This document shows positions 23,159 to 31,117 of a stretch of 50,687 bases of DNA, piece after piece (the stretch's first letter is position 1; each line of letters begins with the position of its first letter). Both the position numbers and the translations under genes were made by a program. The notes beneath the pieces were generated by a model. That model was not told the origin of the DNA. It did no database searches and saw nothing but the letters and a program-made list of their open reading frames with translations. The DNA lies in NCBI GenBank assembly GCA_023269235.1, contig JAHFTW010000013.1, positions 3,003 through 53,689 of the forward strand, read 5' to 3'. The stretch is from Thermoplasmata archaeon. Lineage in GTDB: Archaea; Thermoplasmatota; E2; JACPAO01; JAHFTW01.

Positions 23159-24117
23159 GCAAGCGTCAGGCGACCGACGACGCGCTGGGGGGCTCCATCC
23201 TGGTGGAACAGGATGCCGTGCTCGCCCGGAAGGTGGACGAGGCCCTTCTCCAAGGTGCCGGAGACGGAGCCTTCCTGGCCAGGAGCGGGGGCGTCGCTTG
23301 TAAGGCGCATCGGGACGTACTGCATGCCGACGCCGACCTGGACGACGGCGCCGGCCTTGAGCGGCTGGCGGCTGAACGGCGTGCGCTTGACCTTGAAGGT
23401 CACCGCGGCTCCGGAGGCGTGGATGGTGACGGGGGCGTCGGCCGGGGCGAGGACCATGCCGCGGTCGAGCATCTCGGGGGGCGTGTTGCGCAGCGCGAGG
23501 CCGACGCGTTCGCCGGGGATGGCCTCCGTGACGTCAACGTCGTGGATCTGGATGCTGCGGATGGGGCTGATGACCTTGTTCGGGTAAGCGTACAGGGTGT
23601 CGCCACGGCGCAGCGTGCCCTGCTTGACGACTCCGAGGATGACGGCGCCGACGCCCTTGACGTTGAAGTGGTGGTCAATCGGGACGGCGACCGGCTTGTC
23701 CGCGCCGCCGCGGGCGGGGGCGGCGACGAGGTGGGCACGCGCGGCCGGCCAGTCGGGCTCCGTCTGCATCGGCCAGGACTCGAGCGTGGTGCCCTTGAGG
23801 ATGGGCTTGAGCTGATCGGGCTGGAGGTAGTTCTGCAGGATGACGATGCCGTGCTTGATGCCGGCGGCGTCGGCGGCGAGGATCTGCTCGCCAACTTGAG
23901 GCGTGAGCTTGTCCACGACGAGGGCGGCGGAGTCGCAGTTGAGGACCGCGTAGCTCAGCGACTTGAGCGCGTCGGGGTACGTCGCGGGGATGATGGTGAT
24001 GGCCTGCGTCGCGCCCTCCTTGAACTCGTGCAGATGGATGTCGGACTGGGTGCCGACCTTGCCGAACTCCTTGCGCGCTTCCAGGTTCCCGATGAGGGCG
24101 GCGGTCAATCCAGGCAT
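23155..24117 (-). CDS. EF-Tu/SelB-like protein with degenerate GTPase domain
   Basis: 320 residues. Residues ~170-320 are recognisable EF-Tu/SelB-type domains II and III: HHFNVKGVGAVILGVVKQG, RSIQIHDVDVTEAIPGERVG, LALRNTPPEMLDRGMVLAP. The N-terminal ~160 residues occupy the place of the G domain but lack its motifs: the P-loop GHVDHGKT is replaced by IGNLEARKEFGKVG, no DxxG is seen, and the NKxD position reads ILQNYL. It is therefore probably unable to bind GTP normally and may act as a regulator or adaptor in translation. ATG 24117 is favoured because CTTATGG (centred ~24144) is 27 nt upstream; the ATG at 24144 lies inside that box. Related pseudo-GTPase paralogues exist in other archaea; function unknown. 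Confidence 0.8.
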   Translation of the reverse strand: MPGLTAALIGNLEARKEFGKVGTQSDIHLHEFKEGATQAITIIPATYPDALKSLSYAVLNCDSAALVVDKLTPQVGEQILAADAAGIKHGIVILQNYLQPDQLKPILKGTTLESWPMQTEPDWPAARAHLVAAPARGGADKPVAVPIDHHFNVKGVGAVILGVVKQGTLRRGDTLYAYPNKVISPIRSIQIHDVDVTEAIPGERVGLALRNTPPEMLDRGMVLAPADAPVTIHASGAAVTFKVKRTPFSRQPLKAGAVVQVGVGMQYVPMRLTSDAPAPGQEGSVSGTLEKGLVHLPGEHGILFHQDGAPQRVVGRLTLA

Positions 24118-24190
24118 GGACGCGGCCACTTGGCGGCCCCCCATAAGGTGCTCGACGCGCCGTCGTTCCCCAGGATGGTCCCAAGGAGTG

Positions 24191-24199
24191 CCCTTTTCC
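24191..24199 (+). promoter_or_regulatory. Non-canonical box CCCTTTTCC
   Basis: Centred 27 nt before the GTG at 24222. The same octamer CCCTTTTC stands at 28068-28075 and 34742-34749, in each case 26-27 nt before a start codon, so it appears to be a pyrimidine-rich variant of the TATA box used here. Confidence 0.45.
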
Positions 24200-24221
24200 G
24201 TCGTCCCCCAGTCGCGCGCCT

Positions 24222-24983
24222 GTGAGCGACCCCGCGCCCGCGGCCCCTGCGCCCGACGCCTCCGCCCCCGTCCCGCCCTCCGTCGAGGCCTCCGCCGCCG
24301 CGCCGGCCGCCCCGGCGGGCCCCTCCCGCGCCGAGCAGTCCGCGCGCACCAAGCTCAAGGTCGCGGGCCTCATCATGCTCATCTTCGGCGCCTTCGTCGC
24401 CGTGCAGGCCGGCCCCGCCGCGTTCCTCTACGCGCAAGAGTCCACCTGGACCGGCCAGGAGGGCGGCAACCTCACTGTCGTCGTCGCCGGCCACCCCGGC
24501 GCCACCGTGCGCTTCCTCTACCCCGACGGCACCAGCTCGACGGCCGCCACCGACGCCGCCGGCAACGCGACCCTGCACGCCACCGTCGCCTCCTTCCGCC
24601 TCCAGGTCACGGCGGACAACGCCACCGTGGAGCGCAAGGCCATCGTCCCGCCGGGCACGTTCCTCGCCGCCCCCATCAACCTGGCCGATGCCAACGTGTC
24701 CCGCGTCGGCTTCGACCCGAACAGCGCCCACTGGCTCTGGGTCCCCGCCATCCTCTCCCTCGTCGTCGCCCTCGGTGGCATCGCCGCGTTCCGCCGCCAA
24801 GGCCAGCTGCTGGCCATGCTCGGCTCGTGGGCGTTCCTCGCCGGCACGAGCTACCTCCTGCTCTCCGTCTTCTTCAACCTGAGCGGAGTGGTCTTCGCCA
24901 TCACGGCGGCGGCCTGCCTCTGGTTCATCCAGCGCGGCCGCGCCCTCATCGCGCCGGGATGGGCCTTCTGGCGCAGGGCGTGA
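24222..24983 (+). CDS. Multi-pass membrane protein with extracellular Ig-like loop, unknown
   Basis: 253 residues. A Pro/Ala/Ser-rich cytoplasmic start of ~40 residues leads into one transmembrane helix (VAGLIMLIFGAFVAVQAGPAA). An extracellular beta-sandwich follows (about 75-160) with GNLTVVVAGHPGATVRFLYP and TDAAGNATLHATVASFRLQV, which resembles carboxypeptidase-regulatory or big-Ig folds. Three or four further helices close the protein (WVPAILSLVVALGGIAAF, LAMLGSWAFLAGTSYLLL, LSGVVFAITAAACLWFI). The start is GTG. The next gene, 5 nt downstream, has the same helix-sandwich-helices plan, so the two look like tandem paralogues. No enzymatic motif. Confidence 0.75.
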   Translation: MSDPAPAAPAPDASAPVPPSVEASAAAPAAPAGPSRAEQSARTKLKVAGLIMLIFGAFVAVQAGPAAFLYAQESTWTGQEGGNLTVVVAGHPGATVRFLYPDGTSSTAATDAAGNATLHATVASFRLQVTADNATVERKAIVPPGTFLAAPINLADANVSRVGFDPNSAHWLWVPAILSLVVALGGIAAFRRQGQLLAMLGSWAFLAGTSYLLLSVFFNLSGVVFAITAAACLWFIQRGRALIAPGWAFWRRA

Positions 24984-24988
24984 GCCCG

Positions 24989-25807
24989 ATGGAAGGCTGG
25001 GTCGCCTGCGGCGAGTGCGGGACCCGGTACGACACGGCGACGTTCGGGTTCTGCCCGCGCTGCGGCTCGGTGCGACGCTCCGGCGTCCTCCCCGCCGCGT
25101 CCTCGGCCCCGGGGGCTCGCGCGCCCCGCGCCTCGTCGCCCGTCCACCAGCGCCGTCTCCAAGCGGGGGGTGCCATCCTTCTCCTGGTCGGAGTCATCGC
25201 GCTCGCCCTCGCCGCCTACAGCCTTGGCCCCGGCCTCGCGGACGTCGAGCAGGGCGTCGGGGCCCTCCTCTCCAGCCAGCCGGACAACGTCCCGGGCGGC
25301 ACGCTCGCGCTGCAGACCCTCCTCGACGGCCAGCCGGTCGCCGCCAACGTCACCCTCATCGCGGGCGGGATGGTCGTCGGCCACGCCGGCACCGACTTGA
25401 CCGGCTGGAGCAACACCAGCCTCGGGTCGCACGGCGCCGTCCACGTCACCGTCCGGGCCGCGAACCGCACCTTGGAGCGTAACGTCCTGGTCGTGGACGG
25501 CACGACCGTGGCGCTTCGCCTCGACGTCGCCACGGACCCCGCCGACGACCCGGCATGGCACGGCCTCGGCTCCGCGCTGCAGGCGGGCCTCGGCCTGCTT
25601 GCGGCCTTGGCGTTGCTGCTCGCCGCGGGCGGTCTTGCCGCCCTGTTGCGCCGCCTGCGCTGGCTCGCCCTCCTTGGCCCGGTCCCCTCGCTGGCCCTCG
25701 CTCTCCTGGTCGCCACCGGCGGCGGCTCGCTCGGCGCGTGGGCCATCATCGGAACGCTCGCGGCCGCCTTCGCCCTCGTCGTCGTGGGTCGCTCGGCCTT
25801 CCGTTAG
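24989..25807 (+). CDS. Zinc-ribbon membrane protein with extracellular Ig-like loop, unknown
   Basis: 272 residues. The N terminus is a zinc ribbon, ACGECGTRYDTATFGFCPRC (two CxxC knuckles), then a basic Pro/Ala linker and a transmembrane helix (AGGAILLLVGVIALALAAYSL). An extracellular beta domain (about 85-180: GGTLALQTLLDGQPVAANVT, VHVTVRAANRTLERNVLVVD) is followed by three helices (LGLLAALALLLAAGGLAALL, LALLGPVPSLALALLVAT, WAIIGTLAAAFALVVVG). The plan matches the preceding gene apart from the added ribbon. A GTG at 24980 overlapping the previous stop is an alternative start. The stop interleaves with the convergent gene in TTAG. Confidence 0.75.
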   Translation: MEGWVACGECGTRYDTATFGFCPRCGSVRRSGVLPAASSAPGARAPRASSPVHQRRLQAGGAILLLVGVIALALAAYSLGPGLADVEQGVGALLSSQPDNVPGGTLALQTLLDGQPVAANVTLIAGGMVVGHAGTDLTGWSNTSLGSHGAVHVTVRAANRTLERNVLVVDGTTVALRLDVATDPADDPAWHGLGSALQAGLGLLAALALLLAAGGLAALLRRLRWLALLGPVPSLALALLVATGGGSLGAWAIIGTLAAAFALVVVGRSAFR

Positions 25808-26808
25808 GCAGCTGGCTTGGCCTTGCCACGCGCCTTGCGTGGCGCGGCCGCGGGCGCAGGCGACTCGTCGAGCGTCTCCGCGTGGCCGCAGGCCGGGCAG
25901 CGCAGCTGGGTCGGCCCTGAGGCAGCGCGGGCCGCCGTGAACTTGGTGCCGCAGTTCGGGCAGCCCACGCGCAGCACGGCGCGCTGGTCGGGCGTCGCGG
26001 GGGCAAGCACGTCGGCGGCGAGGCCGGGCAGCAGCTCCGTCATCCGGCAGTTCGGGCAGACGATGGTCGTGTCCACCGTCGGGTCCTGCTGGACGTCGAA
26101 GGCGGCCTGGCAGCGGCCGCAGGTGATGTGGAGGGCGCGCGGGGCGGGGCGCGTCGGGCGGCGCCACGGCAGGATGGGCGTCGAGCCCCCGGCGGCGCGC
26201 ACGGCGGCGCGCTCCTCCCGGATGGTGTCGAAGGCGGCGCGGCGGGCGGCGCGGCGCGCCTTGCGGGTGGTCTTGCCTTGATCGAATCGGCTGCCGGCGA
26301 TGTAGGATTCCTTGACCGCGGCGCCCATCTCAATAAGGAAGGCCGGGTCGTTGCCGAGGTCCACGTCGATCTCGATGCCGTGGCCGGAACCGGACCGCTC
26401 AGCCGCCCAGAACCGGTTGAGGCGGGACTGTTCCCATGCGAGGTAGAAGCAGTTCCCGAGGATGGGGACAAGGGTGGCGAGCCAGAGGAGGACGCCGTTG
26501 CCGTGCGGGATGCCGGAGCCGTCCAACATGGACTTCGAGCGGCGCGCCGTCATCAGCGTGACGACCGTCGGCCCGCCGACGGGGAGGCAGAGCAGGAACG
26601 CGTTGATGCGGTGGTTGAGCTCGAGCGCCTCGTGGCCGTCGAGCTCCTTGTTGACGCGGTACAGCCAGGTGCGCCGCGCGATGCCCAGCGTGATGAGGTA
26701 GAGGACCACGCGCTTCCAGGCCGGCCGGGTCTGGCCGACGAAGACGACCCGCACGTCCCTCTTGACTGGGGGCGGGCCTATCACTCTTTGGGAACCCGCA
26801 TCGGCCAT
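25804..26808 (-). CDS. DUF4234-like membrane protein with C-terminal zinc ribbons
   Basis: 334 residues. The N-terminal part has RPAWKRVVLYLITLGIARRTWLYR, the pattern of DUF4234 (a helix after 'k.....v..l.iiTlGiY...W.yk'), then helices INAFLLCLPVGGPTVVTLM and VLLWLATLVPILGNCFYLAW. A basic linker follows, then two putative zinc ribbons: ITCGRCQAAFDVQ...VCPNCRM and VGCPNCGTKFTAARA...LRCPACGHA, and a Lys/Ala/Pro tail. It probably sits in the membrane with cytoplasmic ribbons. ATG 26808 is favoured over ATG 26820 because the box CTTAT on this strand (about 26841) is 33 nt away rather than 21 nt; neither spacing is ideal. Function unknown. Confidence 0.75.
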   Translation of the reverse strand: MADAGSQRVIGPPPVKRDVRVVFVGQTRPAWKRVVLYLITLGIARRTWLYRVNKELDGHEALELNHRINAFLLCLPVGGPTVVTLMTARRSKSMLDGSGIPHGNGVLLWLATLVPILGNCFYLAWEQSRLNRFWAAERSGSGHGIEIDVDLGNDPAFLIEMGAAVKESYIAGSRFDQGKTTRKARRAARRAAFDTIREERAAVRAAGGSTPILPWRRPTRPAPRALHITCGRCQAAFDVQQDPTVDTTIVCPNCRMTELLPGLAADVLAPATPDQRAVLRVGCPNCGTKFTAARAASGPTQLRCPACGHAETLDESPAPAAAPRKARGKAKPAA

Positions 26809-26836
26809 CGGGGGCCGCATCGTTTGCTCCACCTTT

Positions 26837-26850
26837 CCATAAGTCTTATC
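26837..26850. promoter_or_regulatory. Palindromic divergent promoter ATAAG-T-CTTAT
   Basis: A perfect 5-bp dyad (26839-26849) supplies a CTTAT box on each strand. The plus-strand half is 28 nt before the GTG at 26875. The minus-strand half is 21 or 33 nt before the two candidate starts of the membrane protein gene. Confidence 0.5.
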
Positions 26851-26874
26851 TCGCTTCCTTGAACACCTGCCCCT

Positions 26875-28026
26875 GTGCGCACCTCCCTGCTGCTCCTGAT
26901 GACCGCCTTGCTCGCCACCACCGCCCTCGCGGGATGCAGCTCGAGCGGCAACGCCGGCGGCGGCGCCTTCACCATGACGCCCCCGGCCGTGGCGGGCGGC
27001 GCGTACGCCTTCGAGGCCAAGGTCACGGCGGACAACTACACCTGGGACCTTGGCGATCACTTGACGACGAAGTACGGCGCCTCCATCACGCACGCCTACG
27101 ACGTCAAGGATGGCAAGCTCACCGTCGTCCTGCACGCGCGCACGGGCAAGGACACCAAGGACTACTCGCAGAGCCTCATCCTCGGCACCGGCACCAACGC
27201 CCCCTCCACCTTCATCATGGAGTCCTCCGCCAACTGGACCGTGACCGGCGAGACCGTCGTGTTCTCGGCGGGCGCCTCGCACGATCCCGAGGGCGACGCG
27301 CTGCGCTTCTCCTGGTCCTGCAACCGCTTCGGCAACGCCGAGCGCAAACCCATCCACTCCCACGCCAGCTTCGGCCTCGCCTTCGCGAGCGCCCCCGCCG
27401 GCTCGGTCACGAGCGGCCTCGCGACCCACCCGTTGCCCAAGCCCGACGTCACCTACTCGGGCGACCTCTGCGACGCCCTCAGCACGGGCACCCCGCTCAG
27501 CACGCACGCCACGACCATCACCGGCGCGTTCAGCAAGACCGGCGTGTACGACATCTACCTCATCGCGGCCGACCCGGTCCACCCCACCACGAGCGGCTCA
27601 TTCCGCATCTACGTCACCACCGCCGCCGAGCGCCCCGCCCTCGTCCAGTTCAACAACTTCACCGACCTGTTCCAGGGCGGCGTGAACGGCGGCCTGCAAG
27701 GCGCCTGCGGCAACGACCCGACCGGCCCGCGCCTGTGCGATGTCTACACGCGGACCTTCAACCTCCCGCTCAACGGCCTGGGCGGCACCGCCGTCTTCGA
27801 CTACACCGCCACGGGGGCCCCTGCCCAAGCGAAGTTCGAGATCAAGCACGGCGACGCCGTCGTCACCGGCGGCGACAAGGGCACCTACACGTTCAACGGC
27901 GCGAACCTCGGCATCACGAACAACCCCGCCTTCACGCTCACGGTGACCCTCACCGCCGGCGTCCAAGTGACCTTCCACGTCAACACCGCCGTCTCCATCG
28001 ACCGCGACCCCGCCAAGGTCTACTAA
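26875..28026 (+). CDS. Exported lipoprotein with PKD-type domain
   Basis: 383 residues. Signal peptide with lipobox LAGC near residue 21. Residues ~35-110 form a beta domain (FEAKVTADNYTWDLGD), which with WDLGDHLTTKYGASITHAYD has the PKD hallmark 'WdfGDg....... h.Y'. A second PKD-like unit follows (VVFSAGASHDPEGDALRFSW), then a strand-rich C-terminal domain (about 255-383) with ALVQFNNFTDLFQGGVNGG. Such proteins are typically cell-surface adhesins or substrate binders. Start is GTG, supported by the divergent box. The multicopper oxidase gene follows after 71 nt with its own box; co-function is possible but not shown. Confidence 0.8.
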   Translation: MRTSLLLLMTALLATTALAGCSSSGNAGGGAFTMTPPAVAGGAYAFEAKVTADNYTWDLGDHLTTKYGASITHAYDVKDGKLTVVLHARTGKDTKDYSQSLILGTGTNAPSTFIMESSANWTVTGETVVFSAGASHDPEGDALRFSWSCNRFGNAERKPIHSHASFGLAFASAPAGSVTSGLATHPLPKPDVTYSGDLCDALSTGTPLSTHATTITGAFSKTGVYDIYLIAADPVHPTTSGSFRIYVTTAAERPALVQFNNFTDLFQGGVNGGLQGACGNDPTGPRLCDVYTRTFNLPLNGLGGTAVFDYTATGAPAQAKFEIKHGDAVVTGGDKGTYTFNGANLGITNNPAFTLTVTLTAGVQVTFHVNTAVSIDRDPAKVY

Positions 28027-28067
28027 GCGTCGTGCGGGCCCAAGGGTTTGTCGGACCCATCCACAAC

Positions 28068-28075
28068 CCTTTTCC
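28068..28075 (+). promoter_or_regulatory. Non-canonical box CCCTTTTC before the multicopper oxidase gene
   Basis: Centred 26 nt before the ATG at 28098, inside the 71-nt gap. It is the same octamer as at 24191 and 34742. Confidence 0.45.
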
Positions 28076-28097
28076 TGGCGGCTCGGAGTCGCCGCGT

Positions 28098-29819
28098 ATG
28101 CACCTCCTGCGCGGACTTCGCCTGCTGAGCCTGGCCATCCTCTCGACGGCCAGCCTCGCCGGCTGCATGGGCTCCGACTCCCTGGACCCTCTGTTCGACC
28201 CCCTCGCGGACGTCCCGCTCACGGGCAACACCATCCACCTCAAGATGTCGGTCATCGACTACAACGAGACCGGCCTCTACCCCGGCCTCACCGCCAACAT
28301 GTGGGCGTTCTGCGCGGAGCCGTTCGAGGCCGGCGACGCCTACTCCGCGGCCGCCATCGAGTACTTCACGCCGCTCGCCACCGACGTCCCCCACATCTCG
28401 GACCACCAGCGCACCACCTGCAGCGTCCCCGGCCCGACCATTCGTGCGAAGCAGGGCGACCGCGTCATCGTCGAGTTCTCGCATACCCACTTCCACCCGC
28501 ACACCATCCACTGGCATGGCCAGTTCGTGGACAACGAGGACGACGGCGTCCCCGGCATCACGCAGCAGGCCGTCGGCGGGACCGGCGGCATCCCCTCTTT
28601 CACGTACGACTTCATCGCCAAGCGCCCGGGCACCCTGTGGTACCACTGCCACGTGGACACCCAGTACCACGTCATGCAGGGCCTCTACGGCATGTTCATC
28701 GTCGACCCCCAGGACACCTCGCACGAGCCCAAGGTGGACAGCGAGGCCATCATGGTCCTCTCGACCGCCAACCGCGCCATCGTCGAGAACATCCCCGGAT
28801 TGAGCCTGCACCAGCACCCGCCCGGCTGCTACGTCTCCGGCACCCCGAACTGCCAGAACCCGCCCCTCGACACCACCGCCGACGTCTTCCTCCTCAACGG
28901 CCACAGCTACCCGTACACGGAGGATCAGGCGCAAAGCCATTATTTCGTGGACACCGGGAAATCGTTGCGCATCCGGATGCTCAACGCCGGCAACACGGTG
29001 GAGGAGATCCATCTGCACGGCCACGACATGCTCGTGACCCACAAGGACGGCCTTCCGCTGTCGGCCCCCTACTACGCCGACACCATCGCCATCGGCCCCG
29101 CCGAGCGCTACGACGTCGTCGTGGTCGGCCACAACCCGGGCGTCTGGGCGTTCCACACCCACGTCAACAACCATGAGGCCAACGACCAGCAGGTCCCCGG
29201 CGGCATGCACACGACGCTGGCGGATGGCGCGCAGTTCCAGGGGCATGGACACGACTTCCCGGCGGAACTGGCCGGGGGCGTCGGCTACCAGAAGCCCGCC
29301 TACATCCCGGGGGACTTCAACGACGTCCAGCAGGTCCACTTCGGCTCCGCCGTCGGCCCCACGGGCGTGCCGGCCCCCGCACGCCCCGCCTCCGCGGCGT
29401 TCACCTTCCCGGTGGAGATGCCCTGCACCGTCCAGGCGGTCCGCGTCAGCGCGGCCCTCGGCGGCGTCGCGCCCAACCTCGACGACCTCACCGTCACCAT
29501 CGTGGACGGGGCCGGCACCATCCGCGAAAGCTTCGCCCTCGGCGGCGGCACGGACCACGCGACCGACCCCATCACCCACGGCGCGTTCCTTCTCGACGGC
29601 CCCGGGCCGGGCGGCGCGCAGGGGGCAGCCGTCGGGAACTGGACGGTCCTGGTGGCCGGTCGTGCCGCGGCGTCCGACGTGACGGTCACGATGGCGGTGG
29701 ACCACTTCGGCTCCTTCGACCAGATCAAGTATCTCCACCGTCTCGACAAGAACTACCAGCTGTGCGGGCGCTACGGCAATGGCTCGGACGGCCTCGAGAC
29801 CAAGGCCCCGCCTCCCTAA
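28098..29819 (+). CDS. Two-domain multicopper oxidase lipoprotein, T1 copper in domain 1
   Basis: 573 residues. Lipobox LAGC (Cys23) implies membrane anchoring outside the cell. Domain 1 carries H138-W-H140 and H183-C184-H185 with H191 downstream; domain 2 carries H304-L-H306 and H352-T-H354. These four HxH pairs are the T2/T3 trinuclear ligands, formed between domains in a trimer. The blue-copper Cys is present only in domain 1 (C184), being Thr353 in domain 2, which fits the type C two-domain class. After domain 2, residues ~430-545 form an extra beta-sandwich (FTFPVEMPCTVQAVRVSAAL...GNWTVLVAGRA) resembling a proprotein-convertase P-type domain. Substrate could be phenolics, metal ions or nitrite-like reductant; not assignable. 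Confidence 0.9.
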   Translation: MHLLRGLRLLSLAILSTASLAGCMGSDSLDPLFDPLADVPLTGNTIHLKMSVIDYNETGLYPGLTANMWAFCAEPFEAGDAYSAAAIEYFTPLATDVPHISDHQRTTCSVPGPTIRAKQGDRVIVEFSHTHFHPHTIHWHGQFVDNEDDGVPGITQQAVGGTGGIPSFTYDFIAKRPGTLWYHCHVDTQYHVMQGLYGMFIVDPQDTSHEPKVDSEAIMVLSTANRAIVENIPGLSLHQHPPGCYVSGTPNCQNPPLDTTADVFLLNGHSYPYTEDQAQSHYFVDTGKSLRIRMLNAGNTVEEIHLHGHDMLVTHKDGLPLSAPYYADTIAIGPAERYDVVVVGHNPGVWAFHTHVNNHEANDQQVPGGMHTTLADGAQFQGHGHDFPAELAGGVGYQKPAYIPGDFNDVQQVHFGSAVGPTGVPAPARPASAAFTFPVEMPCTVQAVRVSAALGGVAPNLDDLTVTIVDGAGTIRESFALGGGTDHATDPITHGAFLLDGPGPGGAQGAAVGNWTVLVAGRAAASDVTVTMAVDHFGSFDQIKYLHRLDKNYQLCGRYGNGSDGLETKAPPP

Positions 29820-29834
29820 GGCCGAGAGAAGCGC

Positions 29835-29840
29835 TTAAAA
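29835..29840 (+). promoter_or_regulatory. TATA box of the rpo7-spt4 operon
   Basis: TTAAAA lies 47 nt before the rpo7 ATG, so a start about 27 nt downstream gives a leader of roughly 20 nt. This is one of the few leadered transcripts in the window, along with S24e. Confidence 0.55.
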
Positions 29841-29884
29841 CCGCCCTCCCGTCAGCGGACCTGTCCAGGGGTCCGTGACTCGTT

Positions 29885-30535
29885 ATGTACCGCATCATCC
29901 CGATGAGTGACACTGTCCGCATCCCGCCCGAGCAGATGACCGAGGGCCTCGAGGGCACCATCGCCCGCCTCGTCCAGAGCTCGTTCGAGGGCCGGCTCAA
30001 CAAGTCGTTCGGCATCACCGTGCTCACGACCAACGTCCAGCCCGCCGGCGAGGGCCAGGTCATCCACGGCGACGGCGCCATCTACCAGAAGGTCAGCTTC
30101 GACGCGATGGTCTTCAAGCCCGACAACCAGGAGATCGTCGACGGCATCGTCGCCGAGGTCGTCGAGTTCGGCGCCTTCATCCACATCGGCCCCCTTGACG
30201 CCTTGGTCCACATGTCGCAGGTCATGAACGACTTCATGACCGCCGACGTCGGCAACGAGCGCCTCGTTGGCAAGGAGTCCGGCCGCACCCTCGAGGTCGG
30301 CGAGAACGTCCGCGCCCGCATCGTCACCGCGAGCCTCAACGAGCTGTCCCCCCGCGAATCCAAGATCGGCCTGACCATGCGCCAGCCCGGCCTCGGCAAG
30401 TTCGAGTGGATCGACGAGGACCGCCGCAAGGCCAAGGAGGGCGGCGCCCCCGCCGCCGGCGACGAGCCGCACGGCGACAAGCCGGTCACCAAGCGCCAGG
30501 CCAAGAAGGCCGAGAAGGCCGCCGGAGCCGCGTAA
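29885..30535 (+). CDS. rpo7: DNA-directed RNA polymerase subunit Rpo7 (RpoE')
   Basis: 216 residues. N-terminal tip domain MYRIIPMSDTVRIPPEQM matches the archaeal Rpo7 start exactly, and the S1/OB domain follows with VDGIVAEVVEFGAFIHIGPL and DALVHMSQVMNDFM. With Rpo4 it forms the polymerase stalk that binds RNA and aids open-complex formation. The last ~45 residues are a Lys/Ala-rich extension beyond the usual ~190-residue end. spt4 follows after 2 nt. Confidence 0.97.
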   Translation: MYRIIPMSDTVRIPPEQMTEGLEGTIARLVQSSFEGRLNKSFGITVLTTNVQPAGEGQVIHGDGAIYQKVSFDAMVFKPDNQEIVDGIVAEVVEFGAFIHIGPLDALVHMSQVMNDFMTADVGNERLVGKESGRTLEVGENVRARIVTASLNELSPRESKIGLTMRQPGLGKFEWIDEDRRKAKEGGAPAAGDEPHGDKPVTKRQAKKAEKAAGAA

Positions 30536-30537
30536 CC

Positions 30538-30720
30538 ATGTCCAGCAAGGCCTGCAAGGCGTGCCACCTGCTCAGCGACGAGCTCTCCTGCCCGAACTGC
30601 GGCCAGGCCACCTCGAAGAACTGGAGTGGCATGCTCACCGTCCTCGACCCGGCCCAGAGCGAGCTGGCTCAGGCGATGAACATCCAGAAGCCCGGCACCT
30701 ACGCGCTCAAAGTGCGCTAG
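30538..30720 (+). CDS. spt4: Transcription elongation factor Spt4 (RpoE'')
   Basis: 60 residues. Zinc-binding knuckles CKAC (Cys5, Cys8) and CPNC (Cys18, Cys21) with the fold-defining SKNWSGMLTVLDP strand, as in archaeal Spt4. It dimerises with Spt5 NGN domain to make a processivity clamp on RNA polymerase. Two nt separate it from rpo7, the standard archaeal arrangement. Confidence 0.96.
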   Translation: MSSKACKACHLLSDELSCPNCGQATSKNWSGMLTVLDPAQSELAQAMNIQKPGTYALKVR

Positions 30721-31117
30721 GAACACCAATTCGCCGGATTCTCCGACGATTTGCCCAATCGTGCTGCACAGGCATCGCCTCGGCGCTGGCTGGAGCGATG
30801 CGTCGGTTCGCCAACCCATTCCAACGCATCCCTGACGGCTCCGCCGGCGGCGTCGCGCTGAACGACTGGATGCCATTTGGACTCGTGTTGGCCGGCGCGA
30901 AGCGCCGCAGGCCGCGCTTCGCGCGGCCCCACCCCATTTCCTGCTTGATGAACAAGCCGCCGTCGGAGGTCACTGGACGCACCTCTTGGAGGAAAAGCGA
31001 ATCCCGGGTTGGAAGGGGTTGGCGCGCCTTGGAGGTGCCTCGGCCCTGTTCACGGTCGCCACAACGCATCCGCGGGGTTCCGCAACGCCATTATCCGCCG
31101 GCCTGCTCGGTGACCCG
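30721..31117. other. 397-bp gene-free, structured intergenic region
   Basis: No convincing gene was found between spt4 and the ChaB-like gene. The stretch holds a perfect 11-bp hairpin, GCGCGAAGCGC with GCGCTTCGCGC around an 8-nt loop (30895-30924), and a smaller dyad GCATCGC/GCGATGC near 30772-30801. Sequence is lower in GC than neighbours. A minus-strand ORF (30707-31069) and a plus-strand extension of the ChaB frame cross it but resemble no family. TTATCC at 31091-31096 is the promoter box for the ChaB gene. Confidence 0.6.

Noticed and set aside
30895-30924. Classical terminator hairpin for rpo7-spt4
   Set aside because: The hairpin is 175 nt after the stop and not followed by a T-run, so a terminator call is not supported.
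30707-31069. 120-codon minus-strand ORF in the spt4-ChaB gap
   Set aside because: Arg/Pro/Ala-rich with no family features and overlapping the end of spt4; composition reflects hairpins rather than a gene.
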